A stretch of 64,000 nucleotides of DNA from Kaustia mangrovi (GCF_015482775.1 NZ_CP058214.1:4330501-4394500); one strand, 5' to 3'. Shown: positions 1-10,157, numbered from the stretch's first letter. A program made the numbers and translations. The notes: generated by a model from the letters alone, not told the origin.

Positions 1-122
1 GCCGCGCCGTGGGCGAGGATGTTGAACACCGCCTCGCGGGTGCGGTCGCTGGTCGGGCGCACGGCGCGGGATTTCGGCGCGCTGAGCGCCGTGCCCCTAT
101 GACGGCCGCCGACGATGCGCAT
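1..122 (-). CDS. rsmD: 16S rRNA (guanine-N2)-methyltransferase RsmD, 5' part only
   Basis: Only the first 40 codons lie in the window; the gene runs off the left edge. The reading starts [10 protein letters not shown] and continues with an [24 protein letters not shown] segment, the N-terminal signature of RsmD, which methylates G966 of 16S rRNA in the 30S subunit. Its start overlaps the end of the pseudouridine synthase gene by 26 bases on the same strand, so the two are translationally coupled. The SAM-binding domain and catalytic motif lie outside the window. Confidence 0.85.
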   Translation of the reverse strand, partial: MRIVGGRHRGTALSAPKSRAVRPTSDRTREAVFNILAHGA

Positions 123-915
123 GGCGCTTGTCCTTCGGCGGCTCAAGCCCTGTGAGCCCCTTGGCGAGCCGGGTGCCGAGCTGGTCGCGCAGGACGCGCC
201 TCGGCACCTCCTCAACCTGCTCGCGGGCGAGGTCGCCGAGCTGGAAGGGGCCGTAGGAGATGCGGATCAGCCGGTTCACCTTGAGGCCCAGATGCTCCAG
301 AACGCGCCGGATCTCGCGGTTCTTGCCCTCCTTCAGGCCCATTGTGAGCCACAGATTGGTGCCCTGCACCCGGTCGAGCGCCGCCTCGATGGCGCCATAG
401 TCCACGCCGTCGATGGTGATCCCGGCCTTCAGGCGGTCGAGCCCGGCCTGGTCGATGCTGCCATGGGCGCGCACCCGGTAGCGCCGCGTCCAGGCGGTCG
501 AGGGCAGCTCCAGCCGGCGGGCGAGCTCGCCATCGTTGGTCAGGAGCAGCAGGCCCTCCGACGCGATGTCGAGCCGGCCGACGGAGATCACCCGCGGCAG
601 GGTCTGGGGCAGGTGGTCGAACACCGTGGCGCGGCCCTGCGGGTCGCGGTGCGTCGTCACCAGCCCCACGGGCTTGTGATAGCGCCACAGCCGCGCGGGC
701 TCGGGCTCCGCGATCGGCTCGCCGTCGACCAGCACCGTGTCGGCGGGCGTCACATTGACGGCAGGCGAGGAGAGCACCCGGCCGTTGAGGCTGACGCGGC
801 CGGCCTCGATCAGGCGCTCCGCCTCGCGCCGCGAGCAGACGCCGGCGCGTGCGATCACCTTGGCGATCCGGTCGCCGGGCGGCGGTGCGGTGTTATCGGA
901 TTTGGGGTCTGACAT
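97..915 (-). CDS. rRNA pseudouridine synthase, RsuA/RluB/RluE family
   Basis: A 272-aa protein with an N-terminal S4 RNA-binding domain (about residues 15-60, [20 protein letters not shown]) followed by the pseudouridine synthase domain. The catalytic Asp is in GRLD (D116), and the later segment [11 protein letters not shown] is typical of the RsuA/RluB group. It isomerises a uridine in rRNA, most probably in 23S as RluB does. The start at 915 (MSDPKSDN) was preferred to an upstream ATG because the S4 domain begins shortly after it. The C-terminus is basic ([10 protein letters not shown]). It is followed by the overlapping rsmD and is divergent from tadA. Confidence 0.9.
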   Translation of the reverse strand: MSDPKSDNTAPPPGDRIAKVIARAGVCSRREAERLIEAGRVSLNGRVLSSPAVNVTPADTVLVDGEPIAEPEPARLWRYHKPVGLVTTHRDPQGRATVFDHLPQTLPRVISVGRLDIASEGLLLLTNDGELARRLELPSTAWTRRYRVRAHGSIDQAGLDRLKAGITIDGVDYGAIEAALDRVQGTNLWLTMGLKEGKNREIRRVLEHLGLKVNRLIRISYGPFQLGDLAREQVEEVPRRVLRDQLGTRLAKGLTGLEPPKDKRHAHRRRPS

Positions 916-1022
916 GCGGGCGATGTCATACCGGAACGGCGGCGCGATGCAACAGCGCTCTCGCACGTCGCCTCGCATGCCGCTTGACGCCCGGGACCGG
1001 CGGGGTAAAGCTCGCGCCCGTC

Positions 1023-1478
1023 ATGCAGGGCCCCGCACGCAAATCGATGGATCTGGCGCTTGAGGAGGCGCGCGCCGCCGCCGAACGCGGCGAGGTGCCG
1101 GTCGGCGCGGTCGTGTCGGGCCCCGGCGGCGAGGTGCTGGCCAGCGCCGGCAACCGCACGCTGGAGCTGAAGGACCCGACGGCGCATGCCGAGCTCCTGG
1201 CGATCCGCGAGGCCTGCGCGCGGCTCGGCTCGGAGCGGCTGACGGGCTGCGACCTCCATGTGACGCTTGAGCCCTGCGCCATGTGCGCCACGGCGATCTC
1301 GTTTGCCCGCATCCGCCGGCTCTATTACGGCGCGGCGGACGAGAAGATGGGCGGCGTCGACCACGGGCCCCGGATCTTCGCGCAGGCGACCTGCCATCAC
1401 CGCCCGGAGGTCTATGGCGGCATCGGCGAGCGGCAGGCCGCCGATCTCCTCAAGGCCTTCTTCGCGGGGCGCCGGTAG
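1023..1478 (+). CDS. tadA: tRNA-specific adenosine deaminase TadA
   Basis: A 151-aa zinc deaminase of normal family length that converts A34 to inosine in the anticodon of tRNA-Arg(ACG). The HAE motif (H55, E57) gives the first zinc ligand and the proton-shuttling Glu. PCAMC (C85, C88) gives the other two ligands. The start at 1023 (MQGPARKS) places the first helix correctly; a longer reading exists upstream but has no family similarity. It is divergently transcribed from the pseudouridine synthase gene, across about 107 bp. Confidence 0.95.
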   Translation: MQGPARKSMDLALEEARAAAERGEVPVGAVVSGPGGEVLASAGNRTLELKDPTAHAELLAIREACARLGSERLTGCDLHVTLEPCAMCATAISFARIRRLYYGAADEKMGGVDHGPRIFAQATCHHRPEVYGGIGERQAADLLKAFFAGRR

Positions 1479-1503
1479 GACCCGCCCGGCAGGGGCCGGA
1501 GGC

Positions 1504-2349
1504 TCAGGCCGTCTGCGACTGCAGGAGCTTTTCGAGCGCCCGTTTCAGCTCCGCCTTGGCCGGGGCGGAGCCGGCGAGGATCTCCCGGATCTTGAGGAAC
1601 TCCAGCACGCGGAACTCGTCGATATCCGGCACGATCAGCATGTCCGGCGCGCGGCGCTCGATCTTCGCCTGGACGATCAGGTGCTCCATGATCATGGCCG
1701 ACCGGAACCACAGCTCCGTTCCGCTCGGCGGTTCGTCGGACTCGCGCACCGGGCGGCCGGTGACGTCGACGGCGATGGTGACGTCGACATTCTCCAGATG
1801 GTCGAAGGGCAGGGGGTTGGTCACCCCGCCGTCGATCAACAGGCAGCCGTCTATGGTCTGCGGCGAGACGAGGCCCGGCAGCGCCATGCTGGCGGCGACG
1901 GCGGGAATGAGCGGCCCGCTCTTCAGGGCGACTTCCTTGCGCCCGTAGAAATCCGTCGCCATGAGGGTGAGCGGGATGGCGAGCTCGTCGAAGGTCTCCG
2001 GCATGATCTCCGGCAGGGCGAGGCGGGCGAGCGCCTGGCCCTCGAAGAGCGCGCCGGAGAACGGCCTGAGATTGATGAGGTCGAGCATCTTGACCCGCGA
2101 ATCGCCGAGGAAACGGCGGGCGGCCTCGATCCGGTTGGCGAGCGCGCCTTCCGCATGGGTGCGGATCTCGCGGGCGGAATAGCCGGCGGCATAGGCCGCG
2201 CCGATCAGCGCACCGATGCTGGTGCCGGCGATCGCGGCGGGGCGTACGCCCGTCTCGTCGAAGGCCTCCAGTATGGCGATATGGGCAAGCCCGCGCGCAC
2301 CGCCGCCGCCGAGCGCCAGTCCGATCCGGGGATATGGGCGGTCGGCCAT
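1504..2349 (-). CDS. Patatin-like phospholipase, RssA-type
   Basis: A 281-aa patatin-domain serine hydrolase. The oxyanion loop GGGGARG is at residues 14-20, the nucleophile elbow GTSIG carries S44, and the catalytic Asp is in the DGG motif near D173, giving the Ser-Asp dyad. No signal peptide is visible, so it is probably cytoplasmic or membrane-associated from inside. The start at 2349 lies 10 bp after the stop of the upstream kinase-like gene, so it is the last gene of a three-gene minus-strand operon. The substrate (phospholipid, acyl ester or acyl-CoA) cannot be read from the sequence. Confidence 0.88.
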   Translation of the reverse strand: MADRPYPRIGLALGGGGARGLAHIAILEAFDETGVRPAAIAGTSIGALIGAAYAAGYSAREIRTHAEGALANRIEAARRFLGDSRVKMLDLINLRPFSGALFEGQALARLALPEIMPETFDELAIPLTLMATDFYGRKEVALKSGPLIPAVAASMALPGLVSPQTIDGCLLIDGGVTNPLPFDHLENVDVTIAVDVTGRPVRESDEPPSGTELWFRSAMIMEHLIVQAKIERRAPDMLIVPDIDEFRVLEFLKIREILAGSAPAKAELKRALEKLLQSQTA

Positions 2350-2359
2350 CTCCGGCCCC

Positions 2360-3445
2360 CTAGCTGGCGCCGGCGCGCCGGGCATAGTGCCAGGCGGTCT
2401 CGGCCATGGGTCTCACCTGGCTCGCCATCGCCTCCGCCTTCGGATTGGCGGCGTTGCCGGCGCGCGCACGCGCCACGATGCCCTGGAAGATCGCGGCCAT
2501 GCGGAAGAAGTTGTAGGCGAAGTAGAAGTCGAAGCCTTCGAGGCGCCGGCGGCCCGTGCGCTCGCAATAGCGCGCGGTGTAGCTGTCGAGGTCGGGAATG
2601 CCGAGCGCGGCGAGGTCGTGGCCGACGAGCGAGCCGACGCCGGCGCCGGTCTCCGACGGCGGCATGCGCCACTGCATCAGGTGATAGGTGAAGTCGGCGA
2701 GCGGATCGCCGAGGGTCGCGAGCTCCCAGTCGAGCACCGCGAGCACGCGCGGCTCGCTTTCGTGGAGGATCACATTGTCGAGCCGGAAATCGCCATGGAC
2801 GATGGCCGCGCCCGTATCCTCAGGGCAGGCGCCGGGCAGCCAGGCCATCAGCCGGTCCATCTCCGCGACATCCTCCGTCGCGGACGCGCTGTACTGCTGC
2901 GACCAGCGGCGGATCTGGCGGGCGACATAGCCGCCGGGCTTGCCGAAATCGGAAAGGCCCACGGCCTCGTAGTCGATGGTGTGGAGCCGCGCGATGGTCT
3001 CGTTGAGCCGGTCGTAGACGGCTGCGCGCTCGCCAGGATCCGACGCCGGCATATGCGGCTCCCAGATCACCCGCCCGTCGACATGGTCCATGACGTAGAA
3101 GGCGGTGCCGATCACGCCCTCGTCCTCGCACAGCGCATGGGGCTTCGCCACGGGGAAGCCGGTTCCGTGGAGCGCGGAGATCACGCGGTATTCCCGGTCG
3201 ACCGCATGGGCCGACGGCAGAAGCGTGCCCGGCGGCTTGCGGCGCAGGACATAGCGGCCGGAGGCGGCGGTCACGCGATAGGTGGGGTTCGACTGGCCGC
3301 CCTTGAACTGCTCCACCGTAACGGGCCCGGCAAACCCCTCCACATGGGCCTCGAGCCAGCGCGCCAGCCGCGCCTCGTCGATGCGCAGGGCGTCGGGCAC
3401 CTCGCGTACGCCGGAAAACTCGCTCTGACGGTCGATACGGTCCAT
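2360..3445 (-). CDS. APH-family phosphotransferase, ACAD10/11 N-domain type
   Basis: A 361-aa kinase-fold protein. Features include an N-lobe [10 protein letters not shown] loop, a Brenner-type HGDFRLDN motif and a downstream DWE metal-binding motif ([12 protein letters not shown]). This pattern matches the kinase domain fused to acyl-CoA dehydrogenases in ACAD10/ACAD11 and the stand-alone LvaA kinases, which phosphorylate 4-hydroxyacyl-CoA; the substrate here is an inference. The start at 3445 is chosen because AGGAAGG sits just upstream of it; an in-frame ATG at 3478 has no such site. The gene lies between a dehalogenase-like hydrolase and a patatin in one operon. Confidence 0.82.
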   Translation of the reverse strand: MDRIDRQSEFSGVREVPDALRIDEARLARWLEAHVEGFAGPVTVEQFKGGQSNPTYRVTAASGRYVLRRKPPGTLLPSAHAVDREYRVISALHGTGFPVAKPHALCEDEGVIGTAFYVMDHVDGRVIWEPHMPASDPGERAAVYDRLNETIARLHTIDYEAVGLSDFGKPGGYVARQIRRWSQQYSASATEDVAEMDRLMAWLPGACPEDTGAAIVHGDFRLDNVILHESEPRVLAVLDWELATLGDPLADFTYHLMQWRMPPSETGAGVGSLVGHDLAALGIPDLDSYTARYCERTGRRRLEGFDFYFAYNFFRMAAIFQGIVARARAGNAANPKAEAMASQVRPMAETAWHYARRAGAS

Positions 3446-3501
3446 GCGCCCTTCCTGACCCTCTGTCCGAACCGCCATTGTGCGGGCGTCGCGGCCGAGG
3501 C

Positions 3502-4398
3502 TCAATCCTCCAGAAAGCCGAGCAGGGCCTTGAGCGTGGCCTCCGGCGCCTCCTCGGCGACGAAATGGCCGCAATCGAGCGTGACGACCTCCACCGAATT
3601 CGCCCATTCGCGCCAGGCCGCTTCCGTGGAGATCGTGACGCCCGACGGGAAGCCGGAGCTGCCCGGCATGGCCAGCACCGGACAGCGGATCTTGTGGCCG
3701 GCCTCGAAATCGGCCTCGTCGGCGGCGAGATCGTAGGTCTGTCCGGCGCGGTAGTCGTTGCAGGTGGCGTGGATGCGTTCGGGGATGGAATAGAAGCTGC
3801 GATATTCCGCGAGCGCGCGCTCGTCGAAGGCGCTCAGGTCCTTCGCTGCCGTCCAGCTCGCCAGCGTATGGTCGAGATAGGCCACCGAGCGCTGCTCGAT
3901 CAGGAGCTCCGGCAGCGGGTGCGGCTGTGCGAGGAAAAGCCAGTGATAGGCGTTCATCGCCAGATGCTGGTTCATGTTCTGCCACATCGTGTGGGTCGGC
4001 ACGATGTCGAGCACGGCGAGCTTCTCCACCCGCGCCGGCTCGTCGAGCGCCAGCCGGTAGCCGACCCGCGCGCCCCGGTCGTGGCCGGCAAACGCGAAGG
4101 ATTCATAGCCCAGCTCCTTCATGAGCTGGACGATGTCCTGGCCCATGGCGCGCTTCGAATAGGCGAAGTTGTCGGGATCGTTGGGCGGGCAGGAGGACAG
4201 GCCGTAGCCGCGCAGGTCCGGCATGATCACCGTGAACCGTTCCGCGAGCGCCGGCGCGATCCTGTGCCACATGGCGTGTGTCTGGGGATAGCCGTGCTGG
4301 AGCACGAGGGGCGGGCCGGAGCCTCCGATGCGGGCGAAGATGTCCGCGCCGAAGGTCTCGAACCATCGCTCCTCGAAATCCGGGAAAAGTTCGCTCAT
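3502..4398 (-). CDS. Fluoroacetate/haloacetate dehalogenase-like alpha/beta hydrolase
   Basis: A 298-aa alpha/beta hydrolase carrying the full residue set known for fluoroacetate dehalogenases. The nucleophile is D107 in GHDRGAR. R108 and R111 match the carboxylate-binding arginines, D131 the acid, and H278 the base ([11 protein letters not shown]). H152-W153 and Y216 match the halide pocket. HGYPQTH near residue 35 supplies the oxyanion region. This makes hydrolysis of 2-haloacetates to glycolate likely; epoxide hydrolase is the main alternative. First gene of an operon with a kinase-like protein and a patatin; no halide transporter or regulator is adjacent. Confidence 0.82.
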   Translation of the reverse strand: MSELFPDFEERWFETFGADIFARIGGSGPPLVLQHGYPQTHAMWHRIAPALAERFTVIMPDLRGYGLSSCPPNDPDNFAYSKRAMGQDIVQLMKELGYESFAFAGHDRGARVGYRLALDEPARVEKLAVLDIVPTHTMWQNMNQHLAMNAYHWLFLAQPHPLPELLIEQRSVAYLDHTLASWTAAKDLSAFDERALAEYRSFYSIPERIHATCNDYRAGQTYDLAADEADFEAGHKIRCPVLAMPGSSGFPSGVTISTEAAWREWANSVEVVTLDCGHFVAEEAPEATLKALLGFLED

Positions 4399-4473
4399 CG
4401 TGGGTTCACCCCCGCTCGGTCGTCACATCACATTGGCGCGAGGGCCAAAGCATGGGGGCAAGACGATGACAGA

Positions 4474-5751
4474 TCAACCGGCCTCCCGGTCGACGGCCCG
4501 CCAGCCGATGTCGCCGCGGCAGAAGCCTTCCGGCCAGTCGATGAGGTCTATGGCGGCATAGGCCCTCATGCGCGCATCCGCGACGGTGGGCCCGAGCGCG
4601 CAGACATTGAGCACGCGCCCGCCGGCGGCCCGCAGCGAATCGCCCTCCCGCTTCGTGCCCGCATGGAAGATCTCCACGCCCTCCAGCGTGGCCGCCTTGT
4701 CGAGGCCGCGGATCTCCGATCCCTTCTCATACGCGCCGGGATAGCCCTTCGCGGCCATCACCACGGTCAGCGCGCTCTCATTGGACCATCTCAGATCGAA
4801 ATCCTTCAGCTCCCCGTCGCAGGCCGCGAGAAGCGCGATCAGGAAGTCCGATCTGAGGCGCATCATGAGCACCTGGCATTCCGGATCGCCGAAGCGGACA
4901 TTGTATTCGATGAGCTTCGGCCCGTCGGCGGTGATCATGAGCCCGGCATAGAGCACGCCGCGATAGGGCGCGCCGATCTCGGCCATGGCGCGCACGGTGG
5001 GCTCGATGATCTCGCGCATGGTCCGCGCGCACATCTCCTCCGTCATGACCGGAGCCGGCGAATAGGCGCCCATGCCGCCCGTATTGGGCCCGGTGTCGCC
5101 GTCGCCCACGCGCTTGTGGTCCTGCGCGGTGGCGAGCGGCAGGGCGGTCTCGCCGTCGACCAGCGCGAAGAAGCTCGCCTCCTCGCCGACGAGGCACTCC
5201 TCGACCACGACCTCCGCGCCGGCCTCGCCGAAGGCGCCGGCGAACATTTCGTCGACGGCGTCCTGGGCTTGGTCGACCGTTTCGGCCACGACCACGCCCT
5301 TGCCGGCGGCAAGCCCGTCAGCCTTGACGACGATGGGCGCGCCCCGATCGGCGATATAGGCCTTCGCGGCGCCGGCGTCGGTGAAGCGGGCATAGGCCGC
5401 GCCGGGAATGCCGAAGCGCGCGCACAGGTCCTTCGTGAAGCCCTTGGAGCCCTCCAGCCGCGCCGCCGCCTGCGTCGGGCCGAAGGCCTTGATGTCCGCA
5501 TCGGCGAGGCTGTCCACCAGCCCGTCGACGAGCGGCGCCTCGGGGCCGACGACCACGAAGCCGACCGAATTGTCCCGGCAGAACCGGATGACGTCGCCAT
5601 GGTTCGCGATATCGAGATCGACGCAGGCCGCGACGTCCTGAATGCCGCCATTGCCGGGCGCGCAATAGAGCGTTTCCAGCTCCGGGCTTCCCGACAGTGC
5701 CCAGCACAGCGCGTGCTCGCGCCCACCCGAACCAATGACAAGGACGTTCAT
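4474..5751 (-). CDS. purD: Phosphoribosylamine-glycine ligase PurD
   Basis: A 425-aa ATP-grasp enzyme of standard length catalysing step 2 of purine biosynthesis. The N-terminus [15 protein letters not shown] is the family signature. It is followed by the ATP-grasp core ([14 protein letters not shown]) and the [12 protein letters not shown] segment, with the metal-binding region near [10 protein letters not shown]. The start at 5751 is fixed by the N-terminal signature. It is divergent from xseA across about 120 bp. Other purine genes in the window (purL, purC) are unlinked. Confidence 0.97.
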   Translation of the reverse strand: MNVLVIGSGGREHALCWALSGSPELETLYCAPGNGGIQDVAACVDLDIANHGDVIRFCRDNSVGFVVVGPEAPLVDGLVDSLADADIKAFGPTQAAARLEGSKGFTKDLCARFGIPGAAYARFTDAGAAKAYIADRGAPIVVKADGLAAGKGVVVAETVDQAQDAVDEMFAGAFGEAGAEVVVEECLVGEEASFFALVDGETALPLATAQDHKRVGDGDTGPNTGGMGAYSPAPVMTEEMCARTMREIIEPTVRAMAEIGAPYRGVLYAGLMITADGPKLIEYNVRFGDPECQVLMMRLRSDFLIALLAACDGELKDFDLRWSNESALTVVMAAKGYPGAYEKGSEIRGLDKAATLEGVEIFHAGTKREGDSLRAAGGRVLNVCALGPTVADARMRAYAAIDLIDWPEGFCRGDIGWRAVDREAG

Positions 5752-5874
5752 GCTCTGCCTTTCATTCTCAACAAAAGCGGGAAACGCGCGCGCCCATGTC
5801 CGGACGGCGCCCTTGAAGCGCGGCCCTTTCTAGCATTTGATGGCGCGAACGGAACAGGATTCGCGTGGCCCCCG

Positions 5875-7437
5875 ATGCCGAATGACGACCCCATGGCGGA
5901 CTGGCCGCTCGGCGAGCCGGCGGAGGCCGGCCAGCCGAACGTCGCCGAATTTTCCGTCAGCGAGATTTCCCAGGCGCTGAAGCGCACGCTGGAGGACGCC
6001 TACGGCCATGTGCGCGTGCGCGGCGAGCTGGGCCGCGTCAGCCGGCCGTCCTCCGGCCATGTCTATCTCGACCTGAAGGACGACAGGGCGGTGCTGTCCG
6101 GCGTCATATGGCGCGGCGTCGCGCGCACCTTGCGCATCCAGCCCGAGCAGGGGCTGGAGGTGATCGTCACGGGCCGCATCACCACCTTTCCCGGCCAGTC
6201 GCGCTATCAGATCGTCATCGAGCAGATGGAGCCCGCCGGGCGCGGCGCGCTGATGGCGCTTCTGGAGGAACGCCGCAAGGCGCTGGAGGCGGAGGGGCTG
6301 TTCGCGCCCGACCGCAAGCAGGCGCTGCCCTATCTTCCGCGCGTGATCGGCGTGGTGACCTCGCCGACCGGCGCCGTCATCCGCGATATCATGCACAGGC
6401 TCGCCGACCGGTTCCCCCGCCGCGTGATCGTCTGGCCGGTCCGGGTCCAGGGGGAGAGCTGCGCGGGCGAGGTCTCGGCCGCGATAAGGGGCTTCAACGC
6501 ACTGGCGCCCGACGGCGCGATCCCGAGGCCCGACGTGCTGATCGTCGCGCGCGGCGGGGGTTCGATAGAGGATCTGTGGGGCTTCAACGAGGAGGAGGTC
6601 GTGCGCGCGGCGGCGGCCAGCGATATCCCGCTGATCTCCGCGGTCGGCCACGAGACCGACTGGACGCTCATCGACTATGTGGCCGACGAGCGCGCACCGA
6701 CGCCGACGGCGGCCGCCGAGCGCGCGGTGCCGGTGCGCGGCGAGCTTCTGGCCACGGTCGCCGATCTCGGTGCGCGCGAGCGCCGGGCGCTCTCCCGGCT
6801 GTTCGAGGAGCGGCGCACCCGCGTGCGCTCCGCGGCCCGCGGCCTGCCGCGCCCGGAGGATATTCTGGGTCTGGCCCGCCAGCGCTTCGACACGGCATCG
6901 GGCCGGCTCGGGCGTGCGCTCAAGGCCAACACGCAGCATCACCGCACGCGCTGGGTCCAGGCGACGGCACGCCTGACGCCGCGCACCTTCACGAGCCTCA
7001 TCGAGCGCCAGCGCGAGCGTCTGGAGACGCGCAGCCACCGGCTCGCCCGGGGGCTTGCGGTCTCCGCGCGCCAGGTGATCGTCGAGGGGCGCAGGCGGCT
7101 CGGCGAGCTCGACGGGCGCGGGGGGCGCGCCATGCGCCGCCGGCTTAACGATGTCGGCCGCCAGCTCGACGGACAGGCGAAGCTTCTTGAGTCGCTGAGC
7201 TACCGCTCCGTGCTGGGGCGCGGCTTCGCGCTGGTGCGCGACGGGACGGGCCGGCCCGTGCGCCGGGCGGGGGAGACGAGCCCGGGCGCCGATCTGGAGA
7301 TCGAGTTCCAGGATGGCCGCGTCGCCGCCCGCATTGCCGGGCCGGCAGACGGCGCGCCGTCGGACAAGCCGGCCAGACCGCAGCCCGCCAGGCCGCGGAA
7401 GCCGGCAAAGGGGCCCGGTCAGGGCGAGCTGTTCTGA
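5875..7437 (+). CDS. xseA: Exodeoxyribonuclease VII large subunit XseA
   Basis: A protein of about 520 aa that degrades single-stranded DNA together with XseB (not in the window). An OB-fold nucleic-acid-binding domain occupies roughly residues 25-120 ([24 protein letters not shown]). The catalytic domain follows, with [31 protein letters not shown] and SAVGHETD. A long basic coiled-coil region and a Pro/Lys-rich tail ending in GQGELF complete it. ATG at 5875 is used; ATG at 5893 (MADWPLGE) is equally possible, since neither has a clear ribosome site. The gene runs 29 bp before murI on the same strand. Confidence 0.94.
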   Translation: MPNDDPMADWPLGEPAEAGQPNVAEFSVSEISQALKRTLEDAYGHVRVRGELGRVSRPSSGHVYLDLKDDRAVLSGVIWRGVARTLRIQPEQGLEVIVTGRITTFPGQSRYQIVIEQMEPAGRGALMALLEERRKALEAEGLFAPDRKQALPYLPRVIGVVTSPTGAVIRDIMHRLADRFPRRVIVWPVRVQGESCAGEVSAAIRGFNALAPDGAIPRPDVLIVARGGGSIEDLWGFNEEEVVRAAAASDIPLISAVGHETDWTLIDYVADERAPTPTAAAERAVPVRGELLATVADLGARERRALSRLFEERRTRVRSAARGLPRPEDILGLARQRFDTASGRLGRALKANTQHHRTRWVQATARLTPRTFTSLIERQRERLETRSHRLARGLAVSARQVIVEGRRRLGELDGRGGRAMRRRLNDVGRQLDGQAKLLESLSYRSVLGRGFALVRDGTGRPVRRAGETSPGADLEIEFQDGRVAARIAGPADGAPSDKPARPQPARPRKPAKGPGQGELF

Positions 7438-7466
7438 CCGGCGGAGGACCCCTTCGGAGAAAACGG

Positions 7467-8309
7467 GTGCGCGGCCATCGCATATTGCTGTTCGATTCCG
7501 GCATGGGCGGCCTCACCGTCGCCCGGGCGGTGCGCGCGCGCCTGCCGGAGGCGGAGCTCGTCTATGCCGCCGACACCGCGGCCTTTCCCTATGGGGACTG
7601 GGCGGAACCGCTTCTCGTCCGGCGCATCCTCTCGGTGATGGAGCGCCTTGTCGAGGCGGTGCGCCCCGACGCGGTGGTCGTGGCCTGCAACACCGCCAGC
7701 ACGCTGGCACTTCAGCCCCTGAGGGCGCGGTTCGACATTCCGTTCGTCGGCACGGTGCCGGCCATCAAGCCCGCCGCCGAGCAGACGAGGAGCGGCGTGA
7801 TCGGCGTGCTCGCCACGCCGGGGACGGTGCGGCGCGACTATACCCGCGCGCTCATCGACACCTATGCCTATCACTGCACGGTCGTCGTGCACGGCTCGTC
7901 GGGCCTTGCGCGCCTCGCGGAGGCGAAGCTGCAAGGGCATCCGCCAGCGAGGGACGCCCTGCGCCGGGAGATCCGGTCGGTCTACAAGCGCCGGGGCGGG
8001 GGGCGCACGGATGTCGTCGTGCTCGGCTGCACGCACTATCCGCTGCTGCTGCCGGAGCTGGAGGCGGCGAGCCCGTGGCCCGTGACCTTCATCGATCCCG
8101 CCTCGGCGATCGCGCGCCGCGTCGCCCAGCTGCTCGAGAACGGCGGCGCGCCGGGCGCAAGCGGCGCCGATATCGCGGCGGACACGGTGATCGTCACCTC
8201 GCCCGTGCTCACGGCGGAGACCTTCGAGGCCTATGCCCGGTTCGGCTTCACCGCCCACCGGGAGCTCGCCATCGCCGCCGCCGGGCGGCAGTGGCTCGAT
8301 TCGCAATAG
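7467..8309 (+). CDS. murI: Glutamate racemase MurI
   Basis: A 280-aa cofactor-independent racemase that makes D-glutamate for peptidoglycan. Motifs are DSGMGGLTV near the N-terminus, ACNTAS with the first catalytic Cys, and GCTHYPLLLP with the second Cys and its His. The start is GTG at 7467, preceded by GGAGA at a normal distance. It probably shares the xseA transcript. Its product feeds the MurD reaction encoded in the dcw cluster further along. Confidence 0.95.
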   Translation: MRGHRILLFDSGMGGLTVARAVRARLPEAELVYAADTAAFPYGDWAEPLLVRRILSVMERLVEAVRPDAVVVACNTASTLALQPLRARFDIPFVGTVPAIKPAAEQTRSGVIGVLATPGTVRRDYTRALIDTYAYHCTVVVHGSSGLARLAEAKLQGHPPARDALRREIRSVYKRRGGGRTDVVVLGCTHYPLLLPELEAASPWPVTFIDPASAIARRVAQLLENGGAPGASGADIAADTVIVTSPVLTAETFEAYARFGFTAHRELAIAAAGRQWLDSQ

Positions 8310-8378
8310 CGGCCCGGCGCCGCTCCCGCATTGCCGCCGGCCTTTCGGGATGGCCCATGGCGGGCCGGGTCCCTGCGT

Positions 8379-8406
8379 TTGACATTGCGGGCGGGGGCTG
8401 TATCTG
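8379..8406 (+). promoter_or_regulatory. Sigma70-type promoter for rpsD
   Basis: TTGACA at 8379-8384, a 16-base spacer and TATCTG at 8401-8406 form a near-consensus housekeeping promoter. It predicts a transcript start near 8413 and a leader of about 160 nt before rpsD. The leader contains a perfect 7-bp inverted repeat GCCGGAC/GTCCGGC at 8509-8523. Confidence 0.6.
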
Positions 8407-8571
8407 ATCGCGGCTTGGGCAGGTCCGCCGGAAGGTGGCGACGCGTGCCCATGCTTCACGCCTGCCTGCGACGATTGTGCTCGACGCGCTTGGGCCCCTT
8501 GTCTGTTGGCCGGACAGTCCGGCAGAGGAAGGCAGGTTTTTGTCAGACGCTCGGGATTTGGAGATTGATCG

Positions 8572-9189
8572 ATGAGCAAGCGCGACAGGGCTAAGTACAA
8601 GCTCGACCGCCGTATGGGCGAAAATGTCTGGGGCCGCCCGAAGAGCCCCGTGAACCGCCGTGAATACGGCCCCGGCCAGCATGGCCAGCGGCGCCGCGGC
8701 AAGCTGTCCGACTTCGGCATCCAGCTGCGCGCCAAGCAGAAGCTCAAGGGCTATTACGGCAACATCACCGAGAAGCAGTTCAAGGGCATCTACGAGCGTG
8801 CGACGCGGATGCGCGGCGACACCTCGGAGAACCTGATCGGCCTTCTCGAGCAGCGTCTCGACGCGGTGGTGTACCGCGCGAAGTTCGTGCCGACGGTCTT
8901 CGCCGCGCGCCAGTTCGTCAATCACGGCCACGTCAAGGTCAATGGCCGGCGGGTCAACATTCCGAGCTACCGCGTCAAGGTCGGCGACGTCATCGAGGTG
9001 CGCGAGAAGTCGCGCGAGCTGCCGATGGTGCTCGAGGCGACCCAGATGGCCGAGCGCGACGTGCCGGACTATATCGAGGCCGACCACAAGAAGATGACCG
9101 CGGCCATGACCCGCGTTCCGGCGCTCGCCGATGTGCCCTATCCGGTGCACATGGAGCCCAATCTGGTCATCGAGTTCTATTCGCGATAA
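8572..9189 (+). CDS. rpsD: 30S ribosomal protein S4
   Basis: A 205-aa primary 16S rRNA-binding protein of the small subunit. The S4 RNA-binding domain spans about residues 95-155 ([17 protein letters not shown], then [24 protein letters not shown]). The N-terminal segment lacks the four-cysteine zinc motif of some S4 proteins, as usual in alphaproteobacteria. The ATG at 8572 is preceded by GGAG. It is a single-gene unit here, away from the alpha operon, with its own strong promoter and long leader. Confidence 0.98.
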   Translation: MSKRDRAKYKLDRRMGENVWGRPKSPVNRREYGPGQHGQRRRGKLSDFGIQLRAKQKLKGYYGNITEKQFKGIYERATRMRGDTSENLIGLLEQRLDAVVYRAKFVPTVFAARQFVNHGHVKVNGRRVNIPSYRVKVGDVIEVREKSRELPMVLEATQMAERDVPDYIEADHKKMTAAMTRVPALADVPYPVHMEPNLVIEFYSR

Positions 9190-9299
9190 GGTCTGTCGAC
9201 CTGACATCATGCGGCGCGTGCGGTTCGGGGAGATCTGCACGCCCGCTTTTGCTTTGCGGGGGCCGGGCGGCTGGGCGTCCTAACAGGCAGGGAGCAGCC

Positions 9300-9800
9300 A
9301 TGCGCGGAGTGTTGAAGGCTGGGGCGGCATTTGCGCTCGCTGCTGCGCTGGCCGGCTGTGCGACCTCGCCCGAGGAGCAGGCCGCGCTGGAGGCCGAGGA
9401 GGCGCCGGCCATCAAGGATCCCAAGATCGTCGTGGCGGACCAGTCCACGCCGATCGTCTATGTCCCCGTCATCGTCTTCCGCAGCACGACCTCCGACAAG
9501 ATGATGCGCGACACCTATGCGGCGTTCCCCTCGCTCGACCAGTGCGAGAAGGCCGCGCGCCGCGGGGCCGCGACCCCGAGGCCGTCCGAATACGACGCGA
9601 TGGCGATCTACGAGGTCTCCTGCTTCGAGGTCGTCAAGGATGGCGGCCAGAAGAAGATCGTGGTCGAGACCGCACCGCCGCCGGGCGTGGCCCAGACATC
9701 GGGCGGGACGCAGGCGCCGGCACCCGCACAGGCGCAGACACCCGCAACGCCGACCCCTGCGAAGAAGCCCACGCCGTCCGCCGGCCAGACGTCGTCGTGA
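9300..9800 (+). CDS. Small lipoprotein of unknown function
   Basis: A 166-aa protein with a lipoprotein signal: a short basic start, an Ala/Leu-rich helix and the lipobox LAGC with C20. Ser/Thr rather than Asp follows the Cys, consistent with outer-membrane sorting. The middle holds a short conserved-looking domain (residues about 35-120) with two cysteines. The last 40 residues are Pro/Thr/Ala-rich and probably disordered. AGGGAG precedes the ATG. I do not recognise the family. It follows rpsD by 110 bp and converges on usg. Confidence 0.75.
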   Translation: MRGVLKAGAAFALAAALAGCATSPEEQAALEAEEAPAIKDPKIVVADQSTPIVYVPVIVFRSTTSDKMMRDTYAAFPSLDQCEKAARRGAATPRPSEYDAMAIYEVSCFEVVKDGGQKKIVVETAPPPGVAQTSGGTQAPAPAQAQTPATPTPAKKPTPSAGQTSS

Positions 9801-9809
9801 CGCCTGTCT

Positions 9810-9860
9810 CCCGGGCCGTGACGCCCGGGGCGTAGCCGGCTCCTCGCATGCCGGAGGAGC
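9810..9860. terminator. Paired hairpins between convergent genes
   Basis: Two perfect 7-bp stems lie between the convergent lipoprotein and usg genes: CCCGGGC/GCCCGGG (9810-9829) and GCTCCTC/GAGGAGC (9839-9860). Neither has a strong T-run, so intrinsic termination is likely but not certain. Confidence 0.45.
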
Positions 9861-9872
9861 GCCGCGGAGCGC

Positions 9873-10157
9873 TCAGTTCAGCCGCCATTCCGAACCGACG
9901 AGACGCATCTGCGCGGGCGAGACGAGCTCGCGATGGGCCACGCAGACCTGCGCGAGCGTGCCATCCAGATTGTGGGCCCAGAAGTCCAGAAAGCCGATCA
10001 GCCGCGGAAAGCGCGGCGCCAGATCGTAGTTCTGCCACAGGAAGGACTGCAGCAGGCCCGGATGATCCGGCATGTGATACAGGATTTCCGCCGTGGTCAG
10101 GCTGTAGCCCTGCAACTGGCGGGACATGTCGCTTTCGGTCGTCACGGTTTCGGTCAC
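9873..10157 (-). CDS. Usg family protein
   Basis: A 94-aa protein matching the small Usg family of alphaproteobacteria; its segments MSRQLQGYSLTTAEILYHMP and DLAPRFPRLIGFLDFW are characteristic. The biochemical role of the family is not established. GTG at 10157 is chosen as start because AGGAGG lies about 9 bases upstream; an internal ATG (MSRQLQGY) 10 codons later is the alternative. A longer upstream reading has no family similarity. Its upstream region is the AT-rich island at 10220-10330. Confidence 0.8.
   Translation of the reverse strand: MTETVTTESDMSRQLQGYSLTTAEILYHMPDHPGLLQSFLWQNYDLAPRFPRLIGFLDFWAHNLDGTLAQVCVAHRELVSPAQMRLVGSEWRLN

Noticed and set aside
3478-5874. Very long open reading upstream of xseA and antisense to the dehalogenase and purD genes
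   Set aside because: It is open only because high GC removes stops; the protein is Arg/Ala-rich with no family features, and purD and the hydrolase on the other strand are clear.
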